Below are positions 41,503-56,500 of a stretch of 64,000 nucleotides of DNA, piece by piece. How positions within the stretch are numbered: the stretch's first letter is position 1; each line of letters starts with the position of its first letter. The notes beneath the pieces are model-generated. The model made no database searches, was not told the DNA's origin, and saw nothing but the letters and a program-made list of their open reading frames with translations. The stretch covers positions 3,452,377-3,516,376 of the forward strand of contig NC_091883.1 in the NCBI RefSeq assembly GCF_019399895.1, read 5' to 3'. Both the position numbers and the translations under genes were made by a program. The stretch comes from Cardiocondyla obscurior. Lineage: Eukaryota; Arthropoda; Insecta; Hymenoptera; Formicidae.

Positions 41503-44500
41503 GTAAGTACACAACCGATAATTATATGCATTTAAATATTTGTATAAATGACAGTTTTGCTAGACAGCCACGAAATAAACCACGAATTGGTTAACTAATT
41601 ATTAGGTAACAGTGGGAATTAATTTTCACTCGGGTTTATTAGAGATCTACATATATAAATTTTGCCCGCAAGAATTAGAAAAAAAAAGAAATTAAAGAAT
41701 TAATTACGCGTAAAATTCTTTGCAACAATCGATTGCGTAATTGTGCAATTTCTTTTGTACTTCTTAATTTAATATTAAATGTTCCTAGAGATTTGCAGTA
41801 TTTACAACTCTCTTTGTTACTCTAAAATTTGATTCGTCAAGTATTTTTAATTGTTCAGTTAGGTGGTTAAGTTAATGAGTTTCAGCAGGCAAAACGCCAT
41901 CGTTCAGTAACGGAATGAAAGTGGAACGAACTATTTTCTTCCTTTGTCGATAACTCGGAAAAGTTTCTCGCAAGTGTGCCACCACGACAAAAGTTTTATC
42001 ATGGCAAAAGAACCAACCGACAAAGCGGCTATTCGCTGGGCACTATTGTTTATTTCGTTCTACCTCAGTTTGAGCGAATCCCTTTATTGCTATGCATCGG
42101 GTAAAATTCGTCGAGCCAGTCAACGAGAATAAAAATGGAGAGCAAAAAGAACTTGTACTGACATGGGAAATCATCGTGATTACGTTCGATCTAAGGACCT
42201 ATTTCCTAAAGCTCTGTACGCCAAACTTTGTTTTCCGTTAATGCACGCGAAAGTTAATTAAATTAATAGAAAAATGTTTTTTTATTTATAACAAATAATA
42301 AAAGAAAGGAAAAAAAAAAGCGTTAAGACATCGCGTTGCTGGTGGACATTAAATGCTTAGCTGCATAAGTCTCCCGGCTTTTGTCGCACTTGAGAAAGAA
42401 GATAATCCGTGCGTGAGAGGATTAAAAAACGCTACGTTCTCGTGCATAAGTTAAAAGGGAAAGGGTAGTGGCAAGATTCCGGAAAGTACGCAATACAGAG
42501 TCTAACCGGACAGTAGGAGCTAGCTAGAATTCAGGAATTAAGCGATTACTTCCGAAGTTAACCATTGTTCCCGGCAGTCCATCAATCTGCCTCTCCGGCG
42601 ATTCTCCCGGCCGTTTTTTCGCACGTCGATCCATTTGCACGGAATTAAAACCGTTATCTGCGTCCCTCCACCCGCTTCACCGAGTTTCCGAAAAGCAGAG
42701 GGATGAGCAGTGAAGACTGGATGAGGGTTGAAATCCACGGGCGAACATCGGACAAAAGGGACGCGAATAGAGATAGAATCGACTGGTCATCCGCGGACGC
42801 GGCAATCTAATGATGTATACCGAATCCCGTCGATATATACTTATTATAATTATTATCGCTGCGATATTTGTTTCTTTCTCAATTAACATTCCTGACTGTT
42901 ATTTATTCATTTTTTTTTTTTTGGCTTATTATTTCTTTGAGTTGATTTTATTCTACGAGCATATTAAAAAGAGCTACCGTTTTAAAAAGACTTCGTTCTT
43001 TTTACCGTAACGTGTGCGCGTGAAATAACGAAGCTACCATTGCAAAATTGTCAAGTCGACATCACCCGTCTAGCTTTATAAGTATCGTAATCGAACTTTC
43101 GCAAAAGCTCGTTCCGAAATGTCGGTGGGAGGGGGGCCTCTGATAGGCGTCAACAATTTTTTTCATCGCTTTCCCTCCCCAATTTTCTCCGTGCTCTTTC
43201 GCTTTTTCGCCTCGGTCGAATTTTTTTGCAATTTTTTTCGGTGTCCATCGATTTACATGAGCCAGCAAAATCGACAGTGCTTACGTCGTTTACCGCGCTC
43301 GTCTAGCAGTTTATAATCGAAAAAAGCGGCGGAATACGAGTTTCGGCGGGACGGCAGGTTTAGATGAAGTTGGAGGTATGTTTTATTGTGCTTACTACGA
43401 CCCGTTGTTCTGTTTTCTGGATATTCCAATATATCGAAGCGTCGTCTCGCGGCTCGTAGCCATCTTTACATATTTGCGTATTCATCTTTGCGCGCTCATA
43501 TGACAGAAGTGAAATTGGAAACGCGGTATACTGAGATCTACAATATTTATATCTCGCATATTCTCATGTCGATATGCGTAACGTGCAGCATTCGAGAATC
43601 GCAATACGACGTTTTTCTTTATGCTCTTTTTCAAGTAAACAAGCAAATGCGATATACGAAATATTATACGAGTACTTAAAGTAAAAGCACATGTACGCGG
43701 AAAAGTCAAGAGAAGGAAAAGAAAAAAAAAGGAAGAGTTGTAATTGACGTTCAAATATTTTATACGTCCTTATTTAAACAGCAGGAATATTAAATGTATA
43801 TGTGAAAATGCTGGATTAAATTAAAATGCATTTACAACAATCTGCTAGAAAGCACTTTAAAGTCAAATAATGTTGTACGTGTAATATAAAATTGCAAAAT
43901 GTTTTTATACTAGCTACCGTTTTACGTTCGCGTGTAAAATGCCGTCTTTAATAGCTCTAAATTTTCTACAAAAAAAATTAATGTTTTCAGGATTAGTCAT
44001 CCTTTAAATCGAAACTTTATTTCTTCCTGTTTTTTTTTTTTTTTTTTTTTTTTTTCGATCGATGGATCTCGTGAGCGCATTTAGGGGCGACATAGACGAA
44101 TCACGAACGTAAAGGTCTATCCTGCGTGTCTTGTAGCAATTCTCCACAGCAAAGAAACCAATTCCGTTGCCATTATGCCGCCAATTTATTTTCTGTCTTA
44201 CTCCAGGTTATACTAATCTCGAAATCTCTCGCGGAAACGAGCGTTACAGCTAAAGCTGCGTTTAAATGGATTCGTAAATATTCAATGTGGCTTTTTAAAT
44301 TTCGGACGTACTTCCTTCCGATTTCACTTCAGCTCGGGAAGAAGACGGGGAGAGGAGAGATAAGAAAAAGATTAGAGACGAGGGGGAAAGTGGGAAAAAA
44401 CAAAATTATTGTTGTTAGTTATATTCGCGTAGACGAAGCCGAGGAATTATTTCCGTGGAGACGCGTACGACGCATCTGCTAATGCGGATTGCTCTGGCGC

Positions 44501-47500
44501 TCGCATATTTGCTTAATTAAAAGGTAGATTAGCAAAATGTCTGGCCGAAGTTGCGAGTAACAATAGTTACGCAGTATTGTGATTATGCAAATTTCTTTAA
44601 TTTCTCCTGTACCATCTGCGACGAGCGTTAATGTCGCATAATAAAAGAACGAAGTTACGGGGAAAAAGAATGCTTTTTACATCGAATATATTTTTAACCT
44701 AATAATCTTGCAACTATAGATTAATGCTAAATTATTCTACAGCGATAGATAAATATATTAATTCAATTTAAAGTCACATCGGCGAGTGCTTTTATTTTTC
44801 ACGAGGTCGGTTTACTTCCTAAATTAAACGCCACGAAATACATCGGTAAATTGATTTGTCTGACAAATAATGGAGTATTCTACTTTAAAGCTGCTTGGTT
44901 GACAAAGTTTTATATTTAAAAAAAATCTGTGCTCTGTACGATAGAAGGAAACAGTTGTTATTATAACTTTTGATGTAACAATGAGAGAAGCGTCAAACCT
45001 TTTATTAGGTTGAATGCGGAAAAATCGCAGTTGACCTACAGTCGAAGCAAATATAAGTGCATTTGTCGAAGTGAGAAAAGAATATGTGGAGGATGAAAAG
45101 AATAAAAGAGGGGAAAAAAAAAAAAAAGGAAGGCCCAGCATAGTATAATAAAGAAACGCTCGGTAGCGCGAGGGCTTTGAATTCAAAACCCTTCCCCTCT
45201 GCCTCCACCGTTATTTTCTATCTGCCCGGCATTATGCATTTTTCTTCGCCTATATTACGAAAAACGTTGGTAAAAACGTTTCATACTCGCATTCACAAGT
45301 GGCCGCGAATCCGCTTTATTAAACTCTTCAAGCGCCGAGAAGCACACACGCGAATTACAGGCATTACCGCGGGTAACATTTGCTAAGAACGATAAATACG
45401 CGGACGGAGGAAGATATTTTTAATTAAGGTGAGAATAAATGACGTGCAGTGAAATGAATCTAAGTTTTCAGGCGAGAGACAATTTAAATATGATAATTAC
45501 GCGTGCGTAATATAATCTAAACTTATGATATGTGGATTCGTAACCGAGTTTCTTTGTCTGTTGCGCAAGTTTGTACGTCGTAATAACCGATTTAAAGCCA
45601 AGTTCGAAAGCTGCGTTTCAGTTTGTAAATCACGAAATATTATGTCATGGTTTTCGAACTAAAAATTCGTTGCGACGATAGAAACCGATCTCCATGCATG
45701 CAATTTCTGCAGAACAAGCTCATGTTCTCTTTCTTTTGATCGATGGATCCTCCAACTATTTTGAGTCCTCAGTCTTGAGACTATCGGATTATTCCATAAG
45801 ATGGTTTACATTCTGCAGTCACTGCAAGGGATAACGTTTCAGCGATGTAATACTATGCTAAATACGCTTCGTAACGCGCACATAATCCTAGAATATCCTG
45901 ATCTTGGATAAGAAGAATGTTACATTGCCGAGGAGACAAAGCTTTTGTTGCAAGTAATATGCTTGAATCATAAATCAAAGAAGTAAGCCATTTATAAACA
46001 CGCGTATCCACGTTCCTGTTTCGTAGCCTTTGTACATTATTCTAACAAATTTCTCGCTCGAAAAATAAAAATATCTACGATTTTTATAATTCTTTTATTC
46101 GATGAGTTTCAAATACGTAATACTTTTAAGTGCTTAATTAATTTCGATAGGTACCATGTACAGTTTCAATAAGTACTATTAATGCATTTTGCCATTTTAT
46201 TAATGAAACACATAAAGCGAGCGAAATAGCATCGCAAACGTTGAGAGCTTTGTTCAAACTACAAAAGAGTCTCAAAGAACTGTATGTTTTTTCATCTGAT
46301 TAATTCCGTTTGCAAAATGTTCCTACTCTTTGTTCCTCGGACTTTTGCATTACTGTCCCTGTATGGACTTAAGAATTTTGTTTTCTCTCTCTTTCTCGCG
46401 CTCGTATTTTTTTTTTTCTTTTAATAAAATTGAGTTAAACTTTCCATCAACCTACGAGAAACTTTATTCCGTCTTTTTTGGTCTTCTAATTTTTCATCAG
46501 CCTTACGATTAGTTTTTACGAGAGCAGCGTCGCCGCTTTAAGAGGAGTGCTCTACTTAATTTTTTATCATGTCTGATTTTCCTCACATAAGACCTTTCAT
46601 CCACGGCTCCTTGATAAGTTGCTACCTAATTGCATTGTCTTATATGGTGCATACTTTATTATTAAAGATACTTTTTCCATCGGCTTTTTTAATCGTTAAA
46701 CGCTCGGTTACTATTACGTTTCCGCCGTCGCGTTTTATGAAAAACGTATAGAATTGAGAAACAAAATGAACGAAATAACAAGTAACCGCGATAGAACGTT
46801 TATAACTACAACTTAGATGTCGTAGATGAGCGTTAATTGCAATTTGTACGGATAAAGTATAAGAAATAATTTTACGTTAAAGTTATTTAAAGGGACTGTG
46901 TAGTTTAACTTTTTCTTTTTTCTTTTTTTTTTTAACAAGCATAACCCGAAATTGAGAACGCAGAAAAGAGAAACTGAAAGCAACACTAGGATATTCACTT
47001 CGTTACTTGCAGTTACTGGAAAATAGGTGGCACGGATGGAAACGCTTTACGACCTGTGGAAACTTCGTAATAGTACCGCGTACCGTTACGACCTCCTGCC
47101 CTCCGTTTCAATAAACTAATTGAACCTAAAACTTCTCAAAGCCACGTAAAGTCCTAGTCGAACAATATTCATCCGCCATCATAAAATACCACAAAGCTGC
47201 AAGTTAAAGCAGCTAGTAATAATTATTAGAAAATGATTATGCGTGACGATTTTAATTAATGCCTGCATCTTTAGAAAAATCACATTAACGAAAGAGGGGG
47301 AAAAAAAATATAAATGCACTGACATTATTTTATAAATTATCGGAGCAGAAAATAGAAAGCGTCGAAAGGCATGTTTTTTTTTAATTCGTTAATCTAAAAA
47401 TTTTACTTAATATTTTTATTACAACATATGGTAATTAGAAAGTTTTTAACGCAAAGTTAATATTATTAAGAGGAAAACATAAAATTGTTTTTTTTCTCGT

Positions 47501-50500
47501 GATGAAAAAAAAATTATATAATTTTGTAGGAAAAAACATTTTAGTAGACTCGCGCGAAAATGTTTGAAAGAAATTTTAAGAACAGATGCATTATTGAATT
47601 AGCTTTTAGTTAAGGAGGAAAAAAAAATAGAGAGAAAAGGATAATGCAATACATATGTAGTTGAGGTAGATTCTCACACTTGCATTAACCGGCGTACCGA
47701 CCGACTGTCTGCGTTAAAACTTTCTATACTACTCGCGGAGTTCGGATGAGAATGTTATCTCGTCGATGTTGCATTAACGGAAGTTAAGCTTGAGCCATTT
47801 AAATCCTTTATATGGATTATGCAAGTTTATATCAGCTACTTAAATATTTTCAACATATCGCAATAGGAAAAACATGCAAAAAAAAATTTTTTTTAACGCA
47901 CGTGCAACGTGGGCAAATATTGTATAATATGCAAAAGAGAAAGGCATACTTTGTGGCATTTTTTTTTTAGTTATCTTAATCAATTATTGATTTCTAAAGT
48001 GATAAAGTATACTAAATGTGTTCCTATTAAGTTTCTTCCCGTGTGACATATGTAAAACGTAAATTTGCATACACATTGCCGGAATGATATTACCGATTAC
48101 TGAGATAATCGGATGCACCCAGAACTTGAACGGTCGTTCATGGCGGAAATATTACCTCGTCAATGTCGCATTAAGACGCGATAAGTTTAAGTTGGAATCC
48201 AATTTGAACACCCGACAGCTTGTTAGAGCTCACCTCGGCTGTGAGTGCAACTTTGACGATGCGCAGATTTAGCATTCGCCAACTTTGAAACGAGCTAACT
48301 CAAAAGCGCGTTCTGCGGAGGCATTCGACAGTATCTACCAAGCAAATTTTACATTCCGCGCACGTATCTACTCGTAAAAGTTTCGTGTACGAAGAACATA
48401 ACGCAAAATTATACAACAAAAAAAAACAAAATTTTTTTTTAATTTCCGAAATTACGAACTTCTAGTTTGTAACGTGTATTATTAAAAAAAATTTGTAATT
48501 AGAAAAGAATTCTAATAATTTATTAAAGAAATACAGATTTTTTAAATAAAATACTTTGCATAAAAAATATTTGTATATATAGTATTGTAATTTTGAACTT
48601 TGTCTTACTCTTATTTATTAAAAATATTACCATGCTCTGACATACTTTCCTATTAAATTAATCGCTATATTCCGAGTATGATGAAGATAATATGCTAATT
48701 CCTCGGTACTGCGTTATCGCGTTACTATATCTAAACCGACCCGTATACTGTTTCAGGCTTTGGTGTATCGAGATGGCAACCTCGTCTCAGGCTCACTCGA
48801 AGCGTTAGTGCAGCATATGGTACCTACGGAGGAATATTATCCCGATCGGGCATATCTTTTTGCCTTTTTACTGAGTGCGAGACTCTTCATCAAGCCGCAC
48901 GAGCTTTTGGGCGAGGTTTGCGCTCTATGTGAGCATCAACAGAATCTGAATGGCGAGGGCGGTAAGGTGAGCAGAGATACGGTTCCAATCTTGGAAACGA
49001 CACATTCGCGAGACCTGACGATATCACGTATTAAGATCGCGCATTATTTCATTTTATTCTTTTTCATATTAATGCAGTCTATTGTTACTAATCTAGGAAC
49101 GATTGCATCGCTTCGTGCCGCGGCTAGTACAGCTACTGGCGGAATGGACAGAAACATTCCCGTACGATTTTCGGGATGAGAGGGTGATGGGCCACGTTAG
49201 GTCCATCACGCAGAAAGTCGCGGCGGTCGACGCCGCGGCGAGGCAGGAAGTTTCAGCGTTGCTACAAAACTTACTGCTACGACTGACGGCTTTGGAAAGG
49301 TACGAAGAGGGCTTGGCGAGACTGGCGACCGAGGCTGCGACGGAGCAGCTTACACAGGTTCGTGAGTTTCGGTACAAGCGCCCATTTGCGGCCGTCAGCT
49401 TGCATTTCGCTGTCCCACCTCGGCTTAGTTAGTGGCTTAGCGCGACATTTTCCGAACTACAACGTCGCCAATCTCACCGAGATTATGCGTGAAGAGTTTG
49501 TATCTGATGATACCCGTTGTTTTTTTTTTCCTTTTTTTTTGTTTCGGTTTTTTTTTTAATTTTTAGTGAGAGAAAGAAAGGAGAAATGAATAATGTTCGC
49601 GATGTAAAATGTCCGAGTAACAAAAATGTAATTTAATGAGATTTTTCTATGTAATTTATAATACTGTAAAATTTGTAAAGCTGATACAACGCAAGCCGAA
49701 GTGAAATAATAAGAGACCAAATATACGAGTGCCCGGCCAGTCGCGCATTGAATCGAGTGTCGCATTGTTCTACAATTTCAATATGGATTTTACTCGTGTA
49801 ACCGGCTTGCAGAACCCGATTACTCGGTTTACTGTAATCGCTTTGACCCTTCGAGGACTTTCGGCATAATGAAGCGATAATATTCTACCTTCGGGTAACG
49901 TATTCTCGCCTTTCACGCACCCTCCTTCTCTCTCACTCTCTCTCTCACTTCCGCGCTGTTCCCCACATGGATTACGTTATCACAACTGTTACGTTACGTA
50001 CGAATGTAGGTGTTCCTATCATGTTTCTGTGTTGTATAAGCGCATCCCGATCGAAACGCACAAACTTGGACGTCCACGTGTGGGTTACGCGCGTGCACTT
50101 TGTGCGGTTAGTCTAATCCTGTTAGCACAGTTTCCATACCGGGAGACATTAACCATTCCGTTAATTTGATTTCGCGTGCCTATCCACCGCTTGTAACGCC
50201 CGCTAATAGGTAATTAGCAGCTACATTAGTTAGTTAAATATACCGGACCGGTGTCACGTGTGGCTAATCAGTAACAAAATTGTGTGGCTGCGCATTCTCT
50301 TCCGCGAGAACGCTGCCTGGATCGCGTCGCGTAAACGCGCGAAGGATTACGGTGATATTAGAAGACGGAGTTTCCCCGAGATGCAGATAACACTTGTACA
50401 GATTATCCACTTTCGGTGCTTTAAGTGTCTAGTGAATTCAAAGTTTAAATAGCTCTCCGAAAGTTATTTGAATTTCATACGTGATTGCGAAGTAGATGTT

Positions 50501-53500
50501 TAGATTACATTTCCGTCTGTTAAAAGAAATGAAAAGTATATTTTTTTTTCTTTTATAATATATAAAAGTGCAAAGTTTTAATGTCAAATTTACTTTTACT
50601 TTACTGGAATTTTATTTTTTTATTTATACGTCGCATAATAAACGTTCGGAAGCACGGCCAAACGTTATTTTTCATTTTAAATCGGATTATCCTACGAAAT
50701 ACCTACTAATATCGACGGGATATAAATGTTAAGTTAGGGGAAATCTATATCGAACTTACGCACGCAATAATTCTGCCATGAATACGAAATAACTGTTATG
50801 CACTTACGTGCGGGACGGGAATAAAATTAGATATTCACGTGTTTAAAACGAAAATTTTTCCCTTAAATTTCTGTGGAATAAAATTTCTGGCCAGCTCGCT
50901 ATAAAGAATATTAAAACAATTCCGCGATTGTGTGACGAATGTGGCAAAATTTCTACAAGAAAATAAGACATTTTCGGTTACAGTTTTCCCGAGTATAAAA
51001 CAGAATTTTCCTCCTTGCACGAAGCTTTTGATCGATACTATGTACATTTATGTAAAAAGTAGAAGCTAACACCTACACGTGATCTTTCAAGTAAAACAGA
51101 ATATTTTATACGAATAAAAATCATTATATCGCTCGATCGTTATTGCTACAGTGATTTCGTTTTAACATATGTAATACATAATTTGCGTGGATATTATTTA
51201 TTGAGCTCGAGACTGAAAGGGAGAGACGAAAGCTCGTATAAGTTGAGGCAAAAGAAATATTAAGAAAGAGGAAAGAAGACGAGGTAAGACGAGCGGATAG
51301 AGCACGTCGAGCTCTCGCGAAGCTTCGGCTTATTAAACCGCAAATTCGCCTCCGCGCGTTTTTCAACCGTACGTGCCACGACGACAGCGTGGAAACGAGC
51401 TACAATTCTCTAGACCAATCATATCGCATTCTCCGTACCTTCCTCTCATTCTGATACCTTCATTTTTTTTTATATATATATTTCTTTTTATGTTCGTAAC
51501 TCTGAATGATAACCAAGATCCGCGCTCTTTCTCCGAACTTGTATGTTAACTTTTAATTAGAAGAGCCGAGATATATTAATTCGCTTAAACTGAAATCTTC
51601 GGTGCTTCATGCTCGCAGATTTCAAAGTACGATTACGTTGTTTTATCCGTTAACGAAACGATAAAAGTAATCTCGAGCGTAAAGAGTTGAATTATTAGTT
51701 TGTCGTACTTTCGCGGCAGTCGTTCATTACGTGTCACGGCAGAAAAAGACCGTTTCCCTTTTTTTTTTTTTTTTTCCTCCTCCTCCCCTTCCCTTGCTCG
51801 AGACGAGAAGTAACTTACTAGACCAATCGTGAGTTTTTGATATTTGTTTTCTTTCTGTCGAGCAACTTCTAAGTGCATCCTATATCGAAAGCTGGTAGAA
51901 ATATCTCGCGATTGCATCCTCTCCGCCTTCGTTAGAAATTTCGTTTTAACTTGCAATTTATTTTTACCCCGTCGGTTTAGATGAGTCTCGCTTTCTTAGA
52001 ATGAAACTGCATGAGAAAACGTGGCGTGTGCATGACACTTTTTGTTACAAGTTATCTACTCGCTTTACTTTATCTTAAAATTGCCTTTGTCAGGAAAAGC
52101 AATTTCTTAACACATTATATGGAATAAAAATAAAAGCGCAAGTTCATAATTGAATATAGTATAACTCGTTTTTGCAGCATAATATATCTATATGTTATTT
52201 TAAATGTTGAACATTAAATCAATTAAAGTATCAAAATCTAATTTAAGTAACTTCGTTCATATTTCGAACGCATTAAAATTTTCTGTACGAAATAAAGTAA
52301 AATTTTATGAAAATAATTCTCGTAATAGGTTTTTAAACTTTCCGCTATGTTTGAATAATAAGTATTACTATATCACAAGGCAATTTCAATTTAATTTAAA
52401 GTAGCTAAAATAATTATTCAATTAAATCTTTCGCTGTGGAATTTAAACCTGGGGGTCCTTACGTATTTTGTTATCTCAATGGCGAGTATTCATTTATTAC
52501 ACGAAACGTTACGCAGCTCGAGTGTATTCTTTATCCGCAAAAATATATATATATATATTTCGACTGTTCTTCTCGAGACATTTAAAATGATTACGATATC
52601 TTTTAAATCAAAATTCTACATGAGGATTCTTGAACTCATTCTATCGCGGACATATTCGTCAAAGCAGTTTCTTCGTCTTTTTAGTCCCTGTCCACTTCTG
52701 CGCCTGGCACTTTGATAATACGATCGGCAATATAATTCGATAGAGGAAAGTCCGTCTCAAAGTGCCATTTCCTCTTAAACGGATCACGCGACCGAGTGAT
52801 TTTATTCGTTGCCTCTCGGCAACGTCTTTGCTTTCCATGCCGCAATCGGGAAAGATATATACGTATATTTTTCACGACCTAAAGTTTCTTAGAAACCAAA
52901 GCCGCCAAATGACCGTATATCCGTATAGACTCGCAATTAATTCAAAGCGTAAAGGATATCATTTTTCAATATTTTGTAACAAGGGGAATAAGTAACTAAC
53001 TTAAATTAATTTTATTATTTAGGTGGATATCACCGAACTCTGTCCATCAGCTACTGTCCTGGCGCAACAACTGACTCATGTAGAACTCGAAAGACTCTCT
53101 TACATCGGGCCTGAGGAATTTGTTCAAGCATTCGCTAAAGTGAGTTTATTTATCGACAAAATCGCATCTCACTCGAATTTATTTTTAATATTAGAACGTT
53201 GGAAAAATATAAATGCTACAATTTTCGTTATTCTGCCAGGAGTCGCCGCATTTAGAAACGTCTTTCAAAGATATGAAAAAGACCCGGAATCTAGAATCGT
53301 ACGTTCAATGGTTTAATAGATTGAGCTATTTCGTAGCGACGGAAGTCTGCAAGGTAAGTATCGTCACTTAACGCATGTTAACTGTCTTTACATTTTTTTT
53401 CGTACCTAATAATCTTTAATAAACGATGAAATAATTTTTTTTAATTTTTTAAAAGATTAGCAGATGCGATAAATTTGTTTTAACCAAAAGTATTTACTTT

Positions 53501-56500
53501 TTCAGCACGCAAAGAAAAAGCAACGCGTTCGCGTCGTTGAATATTGGATCGAGACTGCAAGGGAATGTTTTAATATTGGTAACTTCAATTCTTTAATGGC
53601 GATTATCGCTGGCCTCAATATGTCGCCGATATCCCGTTTGAAAAAGACGGTAAGAAAAGAACATATTCATTTTTATCCGATTGATAATATTAATACTTGT
53701 TTTAAAAATATCAGAGAAATAATGCTAAATCTATTTGTGTATGCACCTATATGCATCTTATCGCCAATATTGCAAATGTTTTATTCTATTTTTAATAATG
53801 CATTGAATCGGCGTAATTGCTTCACGAAATTCTATTAAAATCTTGAAATAACGAGTTGCACGAAAATTACATTCGGTAAATGGAAACTCTAACATTTGTT
53901 CATTTTATTTGCACAGAGGGATTTGGACAATGCATGCATAAATCTCCCGATTTTTCGATCATACTGGCAAAAGCGTAGTTGAAAAGTGCGATTATATTTG
54001 TAGAGCGGCTAGTCTTTACGCATTTTTTTACATTAAAATAAAATATTGAAAGGGAAAGTGGGATAATAAAAATAATAATAAAAAACAACTGCTATTCGTT
54101 CTCGTTTTTACGCGAAATTACATCGTAAAGTAACGAACGGGTTGTGAATTTTGTAAACCGAGATAACTGTGTAACGTTATAAACGTAACCGCCCATGTAA
54201 TCGATTTAAAACTAAAGCTATTAAATAAGAACTTTGTTCTGTGCAGAGATACTATTCTAATTTAGTTTTCAAATAATAATATAATTTTATTTTTAGGTAA
54301 CTTATATAAAAATCGGTACTGTGAAGTTAATTTCAACTTGCTATGAAAGGAAGATGTTAGGCAATTGGCGAAAAAAGTGTGGAGGCAGAACAACTGAATT
54401 ACCACGAATTGAATTTTTCCTATCGCGGTTGGTCGTGACGCCGCAGAAAAGACCCGAAATGTGACTCGTGATTTGCGTTAATTAAAAAGTTTCAAGTTAA
54501 ACGGCGTTGCTGGGCAACATTGTCTTCGCGTCATTGCCGTTCCTTTCGTCTCGTTGGGAATTAGCTAATTGCTCGGCCAACGTTCCACGTCCACGGGGAA
54601 AGACTCGCGCTATTACGTATTCTCAATTTCCACATGGATCCACTCTATCCAGGAATTCCTTTAATTCAGTCGTCGTTCCCGGTGGAACGCTCTCTCGGAC
54701 AGCGCTTCCGAAAGCTTCCATATATTTAATATTTATGTCAATAATTATGGGATAAAGTATACAATACACGTTCAGCTTCGCGAAGAGAAATTAAATCTTT
54801 AATAATTGTTAAACTGCCCATAAATTTTATAATAAGAAATTACATTCCGGAAAATTATAACAAAAGATATGCCGATTGAAACCTTTTTAGTCTTAAAATT
54901 CTAAAATCGAAAAATGCAATCTGCATTCAATAATTTCGTGAGTTTTAAAATAGGTAATAAAATAATGTAATAATTTTAAACGAGAGAAAAAATACTCTTA
55001 ATATTTGAGTCATTTTTGTACTTGCTATTCACGATTAATCGAAAGATAATTTATCATGGTTTAAAAGTGATTTATGTTAATAAGGGGGAATTAAAATGAC
55101 CAACGGAATTTCGATATATGCGAAAGTAATATGTAATCAGTTATTATAAAATTTTAATTAAATATAATCTATTATGTTACCTAGCTAATGAGAAATTAAT
55201 TAGAAGCTAATTAAAGCACAGAATTGAAGCACGGAATGATCGACTTTAAATTCGATAATAACGATTTGCAAATAGGAATTCGAATTAAAAGAACAATGGC
55301 AATTCGTTCCTTGCATTCTGATTTCTATTCATGCGATTATCGTCGCAATTTCGTGCATACCTTCTAACACAATTAAGTTATCATCGAATTTGTACTTATT
55401 TACTGTGGAAAGTATTTTTTTTTTTTTTTTTATCTCGTAGTATCTCGCATATTTTTATTATAATTTCTTACTATATTGATCTTCCATTTAAAATCAAAGC
55501 AGAACCTGGTCAATTGCTGTACACTTTATACCAAGAAATATGCTCGTCCTTTTTTTAGTAATATGATCGTGCCGCGAATCAAATCACGAGAAATATCGAA
55601 CTATGGAAAGGTTTTTCCTCGTTTTCAATTACAAGTTTAACCAACCGTTCCCTTCTTCCTTCACTCCCCATTCCCTCCTCACCACGTTCTACCTCTTCAT
55701 CTCATCCTGTTTCGCTTTGCCCTATTCCCTATCTTTCTATTTTCCCTCTTTCTGCACTTTTTCTCTAATTCTCCACGTTACACCCCTACAGACTAACGTT
55801 TAATACGAACGACTTCTGTTTTGTACGATGTTCATTTACCTAGACCTACTGATTTATACAGAAAGTACGCGAAATAATTATTGTAATTTTAAATAAATAT
55901 GTCAGCGGTATATAGAGAGGATTTGTTCAGTAATTTGTGACTGAAATTTTAAGGGGTTCCTAACGTTAATTTATTTTAAGCGATCAAATTAAAGTATTTA
56001 GATTTTTATTAAGTTTAAAAGCAGGGTCCTATTACTTGTAATTTTTCCGCTTCGATACTTTTATTATTTCATTAATTTTTTTATTTTTTAGAAAGTGGAT
56101 TCCTTTCTTTTCATACGATAGTATTCCAACATCCTTTCCGACGTAACCAGTTTCAATTTACCGGATCTGGCAGAAGTCCCCGATTGCTACTGTTTTTGCG
56201 CTAGACGGGCGTTTCCGGCGGAGTCGAATCAAGTCGAGCCAAGAAAAATGGCTCTCACGACGCAAGGGGAAATCTCGGGAGATCAAGTATCTGGGAGACA
56301 GGATCAAAAGTCTCCGCGAGCAAAACAAGATTTTGTGCAAGATAGAAAATTATTTATAGAATAGATAATTGCGAACATACGTTTTCAAAAATTAAAGACA
56401 TAGACTTTTATATTAAAACGTTTCTTTGTTGTGGACATATGCAAAAATTTATATTAAGATATACATAAATTATTTATTGCAATATTTAAAAAACACTTAA

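Larger units (their letters stand above)
41503..48756 (+). other. RASGEF1 intron, 7.25 kb
   Basis: Contains MITE-like copy 3 close to the donor, a T run of 26 at 44,030-44,055, and two similar segments near 47,755 and 48,152. No coding exon on either strand could be supported. The open frames present are short and lack motifs. Confidence 0.6.

Noticed and set aside
49093..49377. Open frame of 94 codons on the - strand
   Set aside because: It is the antisense shadow of RASGEF1 exon 3, whose + strand translation matches the family.
50741..50790. Possible - strand small exon ending at GTAAGT near 50,760
   Set aside because: The acceptor before it lacks a pyrimidine tract and nothing links it to the antisense exons.
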